Source: Alistipes sp.
GTDB lineage: Bacteria; Bacteroidota; Bacteroidia; Bacteroidales; Rikenellaceae
Direction: 5' to 3'
NCBI GenBank assembly: GCA_022511345.1
Contig: JAFLRR010000001.1
Location: forward strand, 184,660-248,659
Length of the DNA stretch: 64,000 bases
The position numbers and the translations under genes were made by a program. The notes beneath the pieces are model-generated. The model made no database searches. It saw only the letters and a list, made by a program, of their open reading frames with translations, and was not told where the DNA came from. Numbering within the stretch: the stretch's first letter is position 1; every line of letters starts with the position of its first letter. Positions 1 to 7,110 of this stretch are shown here, one piece after another.

Positions 1-600
1 TCGCTGCGCGAGCAGGGCATAACCGATGTGGTCGCGCCGCAGAAGAAGCGCTGGTTCGTCAAGGCTCCGGCCTTCTCGTTCTCGAAGATTCGCGGAGTGG
101 AGTCCTACCTCTCGCCCGAGATGAAGTCGACGGGCGAGGCCATAGGCTACGACAGCAAACTCACCAGAGCCCTCTACAAGGCGCTGCAGTCGTCGGGCAT
201 GACTGTTGCAAACTACGGTACGCTTTTGGTATCCATAGCCGACACGCACAAGCAGGATGCCCTGCCTCTCATACGCCGCTTCTACGATCTGGGCTTCAAC
301 ATCGAGGCCACGACCGGCACGGCGGCCTTCCTGCGCGAGCACGGCATACGAACCCGCGCCCGCAAGAAGCTGCGCGACGGCAGCTCCGAGATTATCGACT
401 CGCTGCGCCAGGGACATGTCAACTACGTTATCAACGTGGTGGACATCGACCGCCATAAGGCGCGCCTGGACGGCTACGAGATTCGCCGCGCGGCGGTCGA
501 AAACAACGTGACGATATTCACGGCGCTGGAGACTGTCAGGGTGTTGCTCGACGTGCTGGAGGAGATTACGTTCAACGTATCGACCATCGACGCCGAATAA
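1..600 (+). CDS. carB: Carbamoyl-phosphate synthase large subunit, C-terminal part
   Basis: The reading frame is open from base 1, so the gene starts upstream; 199 residues are visible. The first part ends the second ATP-grasp half (SPEMKSTGEAIGYD, close to the family motif GPEMKSTGEVMG). The rest is the MGS-like allosteric domain (TLLVSIADTHK, EATTGTAAFL, VNYVINVVD), which in this family binds regulators such as UMP or ornithine. The enzyme makes carbamoyl phosphate from glutamine, bicarbonate and ATP for pyrimidines and arginine. It lies 16 nt before pyrK and heads the visible pyrimidine operon. The identity is clear; only the truncation by the window edge limits it. Confidence 0.96.
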   Translation, partial: SLREQGITDVVAPQKKRWFVKAPAFSFSKIRGVESYLSPEMKSTGEAIGYDSKLTRALYKALQSSGMTVANYGTLLVSIADTHKQDALPLIRRFYDLGFNIEATTGTAAFLREHGIRTRARKKLRDGSSEIIDSLRQGHVNYVINVVDIDRHKARLDGYEIRRAAVENNVTIFTALETVRVLLDVLEEITFNVSTIDAE

Positions 601-616
601 AAAGATTTGACCTGTT

Positions 617-1360
617 ATGTATAAACGCGGAACATTTACCATTGAATCCAACGAACCCCTTACGGCGGCGGTATGGCGCATGGTGCTTGCGGGCGACACG
701 CAGTATATCGTGCGGCCGGGGCAGTTCGTCAACATCGCACTGGATGGACGTTTCCTGCGCCGGCCCATCTCGGTCTGCGACTGCGAGCCGGGCCGCCTGA
801 CGCTCATCTACAAGGTTGTCGGCGACGGCACGGCCGACATGAGCCGCATGAAGGCCGGCGCCGAGCTCGACCTGCTGACGGGTCTGGGCAACGGATTCTC
901 GTTGCACGAGGGTGTACAGCGTCCCCTGCTCGTTGGCGGAGGCGTCGGTGTGCCGCCGCTCTACATGCTTGCGCGGCGACTGCTCGAGTCGGGCGCACGC
1001 CCGACGGCCGTTCTCGGCTTCAACACCGCATCCGAGATATTCTATGCCGACGAATTCCGTGCGCTGGGCGTTGAGGTCATCATCGCCACGGCCGACGGTT
1101 CGGCGGGTGTGCGGGGCTTCGTCACCGACGCTCTGAATGGAGTCGATTTCGATTACTTCTACGCCTGCGGACCCATGCCGATGCTGCGTGCACTGTGTTC
1201 GGTGACCGACTGCGACGGCGAACTGAGCTTGGAGGAGCGTATGGGCTGCGGATTCGGCGCCTGCATGGGCTGCTCGTGCAAGACGGCTGACGGCGGCTAC
1301 AAACGAATCTGCAAGGAGGGCCCGGTATTCCGGCGGGACGAATTAATAATTAACAATTAG
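617..1360 (+). CDS. pyrK: Dihydroorotate dehydrogenase electron-transfer subunit
   Basis: This 247-residue iron-sulfur flavoprotein passes electrons from the class 1B dihydroorotate dehydrogenase PyrD to NAD. An N-terminal FAD-binding barrel (RPGQFVNI, RRPISVCD) is followed by a nucleotide-binding domain (LLVGGGVGVPPLY, YACGPMPML). The C-terminal [2Fe-2S] ligands are visible as C211, C216, C219 and C232 with the family spacing CX4CX2CX12C. The start follows carB by 16 nt and pyrD is next, as expected for the PyrD-PyrK heterotetramer. The last residues (ELIINN) and the stop codon fall inside an AT-rich intergenic repeat, so the C-terminus may have been reshaped by that repeat. Confidence 0.96.
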   Translation: MYKRGTFTIESNEPLTAAVWRMVLAGDTQYIVRPGQFVNIALDGRFLRRPISVCDCEPGRLTLIYKVVGDGTADMSRMKAGAELDLLTGLGNGFSLHEGVQRPLLVGGGVGVPPLYMLARRLLESGARPTAVLGFNTASEIFYADEFRALGVEVIIATADGSAGVRGFVTDALNGVDFDYFYACGPMPMLRALCSVTDCDGELSLEERMGCGFGACMGCSCKTADGGYKRICKEGPVFRRDELIINN

Positions 1361-1413
1361 TAATGAGTAATTACATACGATTACTAATTATTAATTTCTA
1401 ATTGCTAATTAAT
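1341..1413. repeat. AT-rich inverted repeat between pyrK and pyrD
   Basis: Two arms rich in AATTA and AATTAG units (about 1341-1371 and 1381-1412) are near-complementary and could form a long hairpin with a short loop around 1372-1380. The left arm contains the pyrK stop codon and the right arm ends at the pyrD start. Related AATTAGNAATTA blocks occur at 14668, 17501, 32206, 63038 and 63558. Confidence 0.75.
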
Positions 1414-2331
1414 ATGGATACTTCTGTTGTATTGAGCGGCTGGCGGTTGGACAATCCGGTGATTCCGGCAAGCGGAACATTCGGCTACGGCGCCGAGTTC
1501 GCGGAGTTCTACGATATAAACATTCTGGGCACCTTCTCGTTCAAGGGTACCACGCGCGAGCCTCGCTTCGGCAACCCCACGCCCCGCATCGCCGAGTGCA
1601 CGTCGGGCATAATCAATGCCGTGGGATTGCAGAATCCGGGTATCGACGCGGTAATCGAACGCGAGCTGCCGCGACTGAAAAACGTATTCAACAAGCGGGT
1701 CATAGCCAATATCAGCGGCTTCTCGGTCGACGAATATGCCCATTGCGCCGAGCGCCTGGGCCGCGAGGAGCAGGTGGGACTCATCGAGGTCAACGTCTCG
1801 TGTCCCAACGTCAAGCATGGCGGCATGAGCTACGGCACCGACCCCGTGCATGCGGCCGAGGTGACGGCAGCCGTCAAGGCCGTGACCGACAAACCGGTCT
1901 ACATAAAACTCAGCCCCAACGTCACGGACGTGGTTGCCATAGCGCGCGCCTGCGAGGATGCCGGTGCCGACGGCATCTGCCTGATAAACACGCTGCTCGG
2001 CATGCGCATCGACACCCAGCGCCGCCGGCCCGTCATAGCCAATACGATGGGCGGATTTTCAGGCGCGGCGATATTTCCCGTTGCGCTGCGGATGGTGTGG
2101 CAGGTGGCCGACGCATGTCGGGTGCCGGTCATCGGCTGCGGAGGCGTGGAGACGGCTCGCGATGTGATAGAGATGATGATGGCCGGAGCTACGGCCGTCG
2201 AGGTGGGTGCGGCCAACCTGCGCAACCCCTACGCCTGCAAGGAGATTATCGAGTCGCTGCCGGTCGAGATGGAACGTCTGGGCATCGAGCGGCTGTCGGA
2301 TATCATAGGAATTGCTAACCAAAACAAGTAA
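1414..2331 (+). CDS. pyrD: Dihydroorotate dehydrogenase, class 1B catalytic subunit
   Basis: The 305-residue FMN enzyme oxidises dihydroorotate to orotate. The family signature NVSCPNVKHGG carries the catalytic Cys (C130), which together with the partner PyrK marks the NAD-dependent class 1B rather than the fumarate or quinone types. Phosphate-binding segments of the TIM barrel are visible (GCGGVETARDV, AGATAVEVGAA). The ATG at 1414 was chosen over a TTG at 1402 because the latter lies in the intergenic repeat and adds only four residues. The gene sits 53 nt after pyrK, with the inverted repeat between, and 6 nt before pyrF. Confidence 0.95.
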   Translation: MDTSVVLSGWRLDNPVIPASGTFGYGAEFAEFYDINILGTFSFKGTTREPRFGNPTPRIAECTSGIINAVGLQNPGIDAVIERELPRLKNVFNKRVIANISGFSVDEYAHCAERLGREEQVGLIEVNVSCPNVKHGGMSYGTDPVHAAEVTAAVKAVTDKPVYIKLSPNVTDVVAIARACEDAGADGICLINTLLGMRIDTQRRRPVIANTMGGFSGAAIFPVALRMVWQVADACRVPVIGCGGVETARDVIEMMMAGATAVEVGAANLRNPYACKEIIESLPVEMERLGIERLSDIIGIANQNK

Positions 2332-2337
2332 CGCCAT

Positions 2338-3042
2338 ATGAACAAGGATGTTATAATAGCCTGCGACTTCAAGTCGGCCGAAGATACCTTCGCCTTTCTG
2401 GACCTGTTCCGCGACGAGCCGCGCAAGCCGTTTCTGAAAATCGGCATGGAGCTCTTCTATGCCGAGGGGCCGTCGATTGTGCGCGAAATCAAGCGCCGCG
2501 GCCACCGCATATTCCTCGATTTGAAGCTGCATGATATACCCAACACGGTCAAGAAGGCCATGGCCGTGCTGTCGCGCCTGGATGTCGATATGTGCAATGT
2601 CCATGCTGCCGGCACAGTGGCCATGATGCGCGCTGCCGTCGAGGGTCTGACGCGCGAGGACGGCACCCGTCCCCTGCTGATAGCCGTCACGCAGCTCACC
2701 TCCACCAGCGAGCAGACCATGCAGCAGGAGCTTCTGATTGGCGCGACCATCAACGATACCATCGTGCGCTATGCCCGAAATGCCCGCGAGGCAGGCCTTG
2801 ACGGCGTAGTCTGCTCGCCCCTTGAGGCCGGCATGGTCAAGGAGGCGTGCGGAGCTGAGTTTCTGACCGTCACGCCCGGCGTTCGCTTCGCCGACGGCGA
2901 TGTGGGCGACCAGGTGAGAGTGACCACTCCGGCCCGCGCCCGCGAGATAGGCTCCGATTACATCGTGGTTGGCCGTCCTATTACGGCTGCCGACGACCCC
3001 GTGGCTGCATACCGCCGCTGCGTGGCGGAGTTCTGCGGCTGA
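2338..3042 (+). CDS. pyrF: Orotidine 5'-phosphate decarboxylase
   Basis: The product converts OMP to UMP, the last step of the pathway. At 234 residues it is the size of the short (type 1) bacterial enzymes. The catalytic signature [13 protein letters not shown] supplies D61, K63 and D66, and the C-terminal phosphate-binding motif VVGRPITAA is present. It starts 6 nt after the pyrD stop and is followed by a glutaredoxin-like gene, so it is plainly part of the pyr operon. Confidence 0.96.
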   Translation: MNKDVIIACDFKSAEDTFAFLDLFRDEPRKPFLKIGMELFYAEGPSIVREIKRRGHRIFLDLKLHDIPNTVKKAMAVLSRLDVDMCNVHAAGTVAMMRAAVEGLTREDGTRPLLIAVTQLTSTSEQTMQQELLIGATINDTIVRYARNAREAGLDGVVCSPLEAGMVKEACGAEFLTVTPGVRFADGDVGDQVRVTTPARAREIGSDYIVVGRPITAADDPVAAYRRCVAEFCG

Positions 3043-3062
3043 AAAAGCTAAAATGTTGACCT

Positions 3063-3317
3063 ATGCTGCTGTTCTACCTCAAAAACTGTCCTTTCTGCCG
3101 CAAGGCTCTGGCATATATCGCACAGGCGCAGAAAGAATATCCCGAACTCGCCCGGGTCGAAATAGATATGGTCGAGGAGTCGGAACAGGCCGATGTGGCC
3201 GACAGGTACGACTACTACTACGTGCCGGCCTTCTACATCGGCGACCAGAAGGTGCACGAGGGCGGCATAACCTATGAACAGACCGTGGCCGTGCTGCGCA
3301 GGGCCCTGCAACGATAA
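3063..3317 (+). CDS. Glutaredoxin-like thioredoxin-fold protein
   Basis: This is an 84-residue cytoplasmic protein of glutaredoxin size. It has a beta-strand followed by a CPFC redox motif (C9 and C12) at the start of the first helix, and a VP dipeptide (YYYVPAF) where the cis-proline of the thioredoxin fold is expected. No GSH-binding TVPxVF signature is evident, so the reductant is unknown. It lies between pyrF and pyrE, with its stop codon directly abutting the pyrE ATG, so it should be co-expressed with pyrimidine synthesis. Whether it serves a pyr enzyme (for example PyrK or PyrD redox centres) is inference. Confidence 0.82.
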   Translation: MLLFYLKNCPFCRKALAYIAQAQKEYPELARVEIDMVEESEQADVADRYDYYYVPAFYIGDQKVHEGGITYEQTVAVLRRALQR

Positions 3318-3971
3318 ATGAAACAAACGATAACCTCTATGGAAAAACTCATCGCAAAGGATTTGCTCTCGATCGGCGCCGTGTTCCTGCGCCCCGAGGA
3401 GCCGTTTACGTGGGCGAGCGGCATCAAGAGCCCCATTTACTGCGACAACCGTCTGACGCTTACGGCTGTCGAGGTGCGCAAGCATGTCGAGGCAGGTCTT
3501 GCCGAGATTGTCCGCACGCACTATCCCGAGGCCGAGGTGCTGATGGGTACCTCGACTGCCGGCATAGCTCATGCCGCAATCACCGCAACGATTCTGGACA
3601 TGCCCATGGGCTATGTGCGCAGCGGCGCCAAGGACCATGGCCGCCAGAACAGAATCGAGGGCCGTCTGGAGCGTGGTCAGAAGGTGGTGGTCATCGAGGA
3701 CCTCATATCGACCGGCGGCTCGTGCATCGAGGTGGTCGAGGCGCTGCGCGAGGCCGGTGCCGAGGTGCTGGGCGTGGCTTCGATTTTCACCTACGGCATG
3801 AAGAAGGGACTGGAGCGCCTGGCCGCAGCCGGCGTGAAGAACGTGTCGCTGTCGAATCTCGACGCGCTGGTCGAGGTCGCGGCCGACAACGGCTACATAC
3901 GCCACGACGACAAGGCCCGTCTTCTCAAGTTCCGCGACAACCCCTCGGACGAGAGCTGGATGAAGAGATAA
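3318..3971 (+). CDS. pyrE: Orotate phosphoribosyltransferase
   Basis: The enzyme joins orotate to PRPP to give OMP. The PRPP-binding motif [13 protein letters not shown] is intact and the N-terminal KSPIYCDNR motif is recognisable. The ATG at 3318 directly follows the upstream stop codon; an in-frame ATG at 3339 ([10 protein letters not shown]) would remove seven residues and is about equally plausible. Length (217 or 210 residues) fits the family. It follows the glutaredoxin-like gene and precedes pyrB by 22 nt. Confidence 0.95.
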   Translation: MKQTITSMEKLIAKDLLSIGAVFLRPEEPFTWASGIKSPIYCDNRLTLTAVEVRKHVEAGLAEIVRTHYPEAEVLMGTSTAGIAHAAITATILDMPMGYVRSGAKDHGRQNRIEGRLERGQKVVVIEDLISTGGSCIEVVEALREAGAEVLGVASIFTYGMKKGLERLAAAGVKNVSLSNLDALVEVAADNGYIRHDDKARLLKFRDNPSDESWMKR

Positions 3972-3993
3972 ACCTGCGAATTTTTGTATCGAA

Positions 3994-5085
3994 ATGAGAC
4001 ACCTTATAGAACCCACCGACCTGACTGTCGAAGAGACCGGTGCGATTATCTCGCTGGCCGAAGACATCATAGCCGATCGCGACAAGTACCGCGACGCATG
4101 CCGCGGCAAGAAGCTCGCGACGCTCTTTTACGAACCCTCGACCCGCACGCGCCTGAGTTTCACGGCGGCGATGATGGAGCTGGGCGGCAACGTCATAGGC
4201 TTCTCCGACGCCGCCTCGTCGTCGGTGTCCAAGGGCGAGACCGTGGCCGACACGGTGCGCGTCATCAGCTGCTTTGCCGACATCATAGCCATGCGCCACT
4301 TCAAGGAGGGCGCTCCGCTGGTCGCCTCGCGATTTGCGGGCATCCCCGTAATCAATGCCGGCGACGGCAGCCATGCCCATCCTACGCAGACGCTCACGGA
4401 CCTGCTGACCATCAAGCGCGAAAAGGGCCGTCTGGACAACTTCACCATAGGATTCTGCGGCGATTTGAAGTTCGGCCGCACGGTGCACTCGCTCATCAAG
4501 GCGCTGTCGCGCTATGAGGGTGTGCGCGTGATTCTCATCGCGCCCGACGAGCTTCGCCTGCCCGAGTACATGCGCCGCGAGGTGTGCGACAAGCATGGCA
4601 TCGACTACCGCGAGGTGTCGACCATGGAGGAGGTCATGCCCGAGCTGGATGTGTTGTACATGACCCGCGTGCAGAAGGAGCGCTTTCTGGACGAGGAGGA
4701 GTTCAACCGTGTGAAGGACAGCTTCGTGCTCGACCCGCAGAAGCTTTCGGCCGCCAAGAAGGATATGATTATCCTGCATCCGCTGCCGCGCGTTAACGAG
4801 ATTACGCAGGCCGTCGACGCCGACCCGCGTGCGGCCTACTTCCGCCAGGTCGAGAATGGCAAGTTCGTGCGTATGGCGCTCATTCTCACGCTGCTGCGCA
4901 AGGCCGAAGAGTGCCCTGGCGAAGAGGCGCCCGCCGCCGAGCCGCTCGAGTCGCATTCGGGCATCCGCTGCACGAACGGCCGCTGCATATCGTCGACCGA
5001 GGATGTCGAGCCGCTGTTCCGCCGCACGGACGACGGAGCGTGCCGCTGCGCCTACTGCGAGCGGCGCTACGAGCCGGTCAGGTGA
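3994..5085 (+). CDS. pyrB: Aspartate carbamoyltransferase fused to a PyrI-type zinc module
   Basis: Residues 1-305 or so are a complete ATCase catalytic chain: carbamoyl-phosphate motif [12 protein letters not shown], the loop [21 protein letters not shown] and HPLPRVNEI. The protein is 363 residues, longer than a normal PyrB (about 305). After an acidic, proline/alanine-rich linker, residues 324-363 contain CTNGRCIS, a 20-residue gap, then CRCAYCERR. This matches the zinc domain of the regulatory chain PyrI (CX4C then CXXC; E. coli CPNSNC and CKYC), giving likely ligands C326, C331, C352 and C355. The nucleotide-binding allosteric domain of PyrI is absent and no pyrI gene is present in the window. 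The fused module probably props the catalytic trimer without conferring ATP/CTP control; that is inference. Confidence 0.93.
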   Translation: MRHLIEPTDLTVEETGAIISLAEDIIADRDKYRDACRGKKLATLFYEPSTRTRLSFTAAMMELGGNVIGFSDAASSSVSKGETVADTVRVISCFADIIAMRHFKEGAPLVASRFAGIPVINAGDGSHAHPTQTLTDLLTIKREKGRLDNFTIGFCGDLKFGRTVHSLIKALSRYEGVRVILIAPDELRLPEYMRREVCDKHGIDYREVSTMEEVMPELDVLYMTRVQKERFLDEEEFNRVKDSFVLDPQKLSAAKKDMIILHPLPRVNEITQAVDADPRAAYFRQVENGKFVRMALILTLLRKAEECPGEEAPAAEPLESHSGIRCTNGRCISSTEDVEPLFRRTDDGACRCAYCERRYEPVR

Positions 5086-5144
5086 CAGACGGCGGTTTGT
5101 TAAGATATTGTTAATATGTTTTGACGATTTCGTGGGGCCGAAAT

Positions 5145-5175
5145 TTTGTGTTTAGGACAAATAGAGTTACATTTG
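5145..5175 (+). promoter_or_regulatory. Bacteroidetes promoter upstream of a candidate ncRNA
   Basis: TTTG at 5145-5148 and TACATTTG at 5168-5175 are separated by 19 nt, the canonical -33/-7 arrangement of the primary sigma factor in Bacteroidetes. Transcription should begin near 5182, more than 250 nt before purE. Confidence 0.8.
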
Positions 5176-5181
5176 CAGCAT

Positions 5182-5396
5182 GTTCCGCAACCCCGCTGCG
5201 GCGGGGATAACCGAAGAATATGAAACCGCATCCGCACATAGACGAACGACAGCGACAAACCAGTCGTTCGACTGCCGGCAAGCCGGGCTTTTTGCATGTG
5301 TGCCGCCGGAGCGGTGCTAATATCGAGGCGCAGTCGTGCGCCGGACTGTAAGGCAGGGTCGAACCGCTGTGACACATCGTGTCATGGCGGTTTTTA
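5182..5396 (+). ncRNA. Candidate structured non-coding RNA upstream of purE (6S RNA-like in size and position)
   Basis: The interval between pyrB and purE has its own promoter and ends in a strong Rho-independent terminator, defining a transcript of about 215 nt. Hairpins visible in it include CCCCGC-TGCG-GCGGGG (about 5191-5206), an 8-bp CGAACGAC/GTCGTTCG stem (about 5243-5270) and GGCGCA-GTCG-TGCGCC, and the 5' half ACCGC..CCG..CACA can pair with TGTG..CGG..GCGGT in the 3' half, suggesting a rod. No open reading frame of note is present. Size and location next to purE/purK recall 6S RNA, whose cyanobacterial gene neighbours purK, but I cannot confirm the 6S central bubble by eye. A purine-responsive leader is less likely because the terminator is unconditional as seen. 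Confidence 0.5.
5362..5395 (+). terminator. Rho-independent terminator
   Basis: The arms AACCGC..TGACAC and GTGTCA..GGCGGTT close over a three-base loop and are followed by TTTTT. It ends the candidate ncRNA 58 nt before the purE start, so purE needs another promoter or readthrough. Confidence 0.85.
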
Positions 5397-5453
5397 GTTA
5401 TCTTCTGCGGATACGGGTTGTAGGTGAACAGTGAAATTAAAAAATTGCTTGAT

Positions 5454-5921
5454 ATGAAAGTCGGAGTTATAATGGGTTCCACCAGCGACTGGGAGGTGAT
5501 GTCGGCGGCAGTCGAGACGCTCGAACAGTTCGGCGTGGAGTACGAGAAGCGCGTGGTCAGCGCTCACCGCACGCCCGACCTTATGGCCGAGTATGCCAAG
5601 TCGGCCCGCAGCCGCGGCATAGGCGTGATAATAGCCGGCGCCGGCGGCGCAGCCCATCTGCCCGGCATGGTTGCGGCCATGACCGACCTGCCCGTTGTGG
5701 GCGTGCCCGTCAAGTCGCGCGCGCTGAACGGCCTGGACTCGCTGCTCTCGATTGTGCAGATGCCTGCGGGCGTGCCCGTGGCTACGGTGGCCATCAACGG
5801 GGCCAAGAATGCCGCGCTCATCGCCGTGTCCATACTATCGCTCGGCGACGAGGCGCTCCATGCGCGTCTGGCAGCCTTCCGCGACAAGCAGACGGCCGAC
5901 GTGCTGAAAGCTGAGCTTTAA
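5454..5921 (+). CDS. purE: N5-carboxyaminoimidazole ribonucleotide mutase
   Basis: This 155-residue class I PurE moves the carboxyl group of N5-CAIR to give CAIR. The phosphate and active-site loop GSTSDWEVM and the following SAHRTPD motif are intact, and [11 protein letters not shown] is the usual second active-site segment. The ATG at 5454 was chosen over an in-frame GTG at 5424 because the family begins about five residues before GSTSD. PurK follows after a 70-nt AT-rich gap, consistent with the two-step PurK/PurE carboxylation. Confidence 0.96.
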   Translation: MKVGVIMGSTSDWEVMSAAVETLEQFGVEYEKRVVSAHRTPDLMAEYAKSARSRGIGVIIAGAGGAAHLPGMVAAMTDLPVVGVPVKSRALNGLDSLLSIVQMPAGVPVATVAINGAKNAALIAVSILSLGDEALHARLAAFRDKQTADVLKAEL

Positions 5922-5985
5922 TTGGTAATTAATTGACTGTGAACATGTAAAATTGCTCATTGCCAATTACTGATTGTTGAATTTT
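5919..5985. repeat. AT-rich intergenic inverted repeat between purE and purK
   Basis: AATTGGTAATTAATTG on the left and TTGCCAATTACTGATTG on the right are partly complementary. It resembles the other AATTA-type intergenic repeats of the window but is more diverged. The purE stop codon lies at its left edge. Confidence 0.5.
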
Positions 5986-5991
5986 TCATAG

Positions 5992-7104
5992 ATGAAAACT
6001 ATCGGAATCATAGGCGGAGGTCAGCTGGGGCTGATGATAGCCGAGCAGGCGCGGCTGCTGGGTGTGCGCACCGTGGTGCTCGACCCTGCCGAGGATGCTC
6101 CGGCCTTCAGCGTTTGCGACGAGCATATCGTGGCCCGTTTCGACGATGCGGCGGCCCTCGAGGAGCTGTGCCGCCGCAGCGATGCCGTGACCTATGAGTT
6201 CGAGAATGTTCCTGGAGAGATTCTGGTGCCGCTCTGCGAGCGTTACAACATTCCGCAGGGCTACCGTCCGTTATACGATTCGCAGGACCGTCTGCGCGAG
6301 AAGACCAACGCCGCCGAACACGGGCTGCCCGTGCCGCGTTTTGCTGCCGTCGACGACGAGGTTTCGCTGCGACGGGCCGTCGCCGAGATGGGCATGCCGT
6401 GCGTGCTGAAGACCCGCACCATGGGCTATGACGGCCACGGCCAGTGCGTGATAGGCTCGGCCGAGGATTTGGAGAGGGCCGTCGGCCTGACCTCGGTGCC
6501 GTGCATACTGGAGGAGTTCGTGCGCTTCGACTGCGAGGTGAGCACCGTGACTGTGCGCCGCGGCGATGAGTGCATAACTTTCCCCGTGGGCCGCAACATC
6601 CACCGCGACGGCATCCTCGATCTGTCGGTGCTGCCGTCGGGCGTGTCGTCGGAGCTGTGCGGGCGCATAGCGGCGGCGAGCGAACGTTTCATGGCCTCGT
6701 GCGGATACGAGGGAATACTGGCAATCGAATATTTCGTCTGCGGCGACAGCTTTCTCTTCAACGAGATGGCTCCGCGGCCACACAACAGCGGACACTATAC
6801 CATCGAGGGCACCACGACCAACCAGTTCCGCGAGCTGGTGCGCTACCTTACGGGCGAGCCGCTGCAGCAGCCTGCGCTCGAGGGGCCTGCGGTGATGAAG
6901 AATATACTTGGGCGCGACGTTGCCGCCGCAGAGCGCATAGCCGCAGCCGGCGGTCGGGGCGTCTTCGTGCACATGTACGGCAAGAGCGAGTGCCGCCCGA
7001 AACGAAAAATGGGGCATATAACCTTCGTCGGCCGCGCCGCCGAAGAGTTCGATGCCGTATGGAACGACTATTTCAAGCCGGACGACATGCCGGCAAAACA
7101 ATAA
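5992..7104 (+). CDS. purK: N5-carboxyaminoimidazole ribonucleotide synthase
   Basis: The 370-residue ATP-grasp enzyme carboxylates AIR with bicarbonate and ATP. It begins with the family signature IGIIGGGQLGLMIAEQA, has the ATP-grasp segments VLKTRTMGYDGHGQ and ILEEFVRFDCEVS, and the metal/phosphate site FNEMAPRPHNSGHYTIE. It lies between purE and purL, with only 6 nt before purL, and is of usual family length. Confidence 0.96.
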   Translation: MKTIGIIGGGQLGLMIAEQARLLGVRTVVLDPAEDAPAFSVCDEHIVARFDDAAALEELCRRSDAVTYEFENVPGEILVPLCERYNIPQGYRPLYDSQDRLREKTNAAEHGLPVPRFAAVDDEVSLRRAVAEMGMPCVLKTRTMGYDGHGQCVIGSAEDLERAVGLTSVPCILEEFVRFDCEVSTVTVRRGDECITFPVGRNIHRDGILDLSVLPSGVSSELCGRIAAASERFMASCGYEGILAIEYFVCGDSFLFNEMAPRPHNSGHYTIEGTTTNQFRELVRYLTGEPLQQPALEGPAVMKNILGRDVAAAERIAAAGGRGVFVHMYGKSECRPKRKMGHITFVGRAAEEFDAVWNDYFKPDDMPAKQ

Positions 7105-7110
7105 CGGACT

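Noticed and set aside
5182..5396. Purine riboswitch controlling purE
   Set aside because: The small three-way-junction purine aptamer core is not visible, the transcript is over 200 nt and its terminator has no obvious antiterminator partner.
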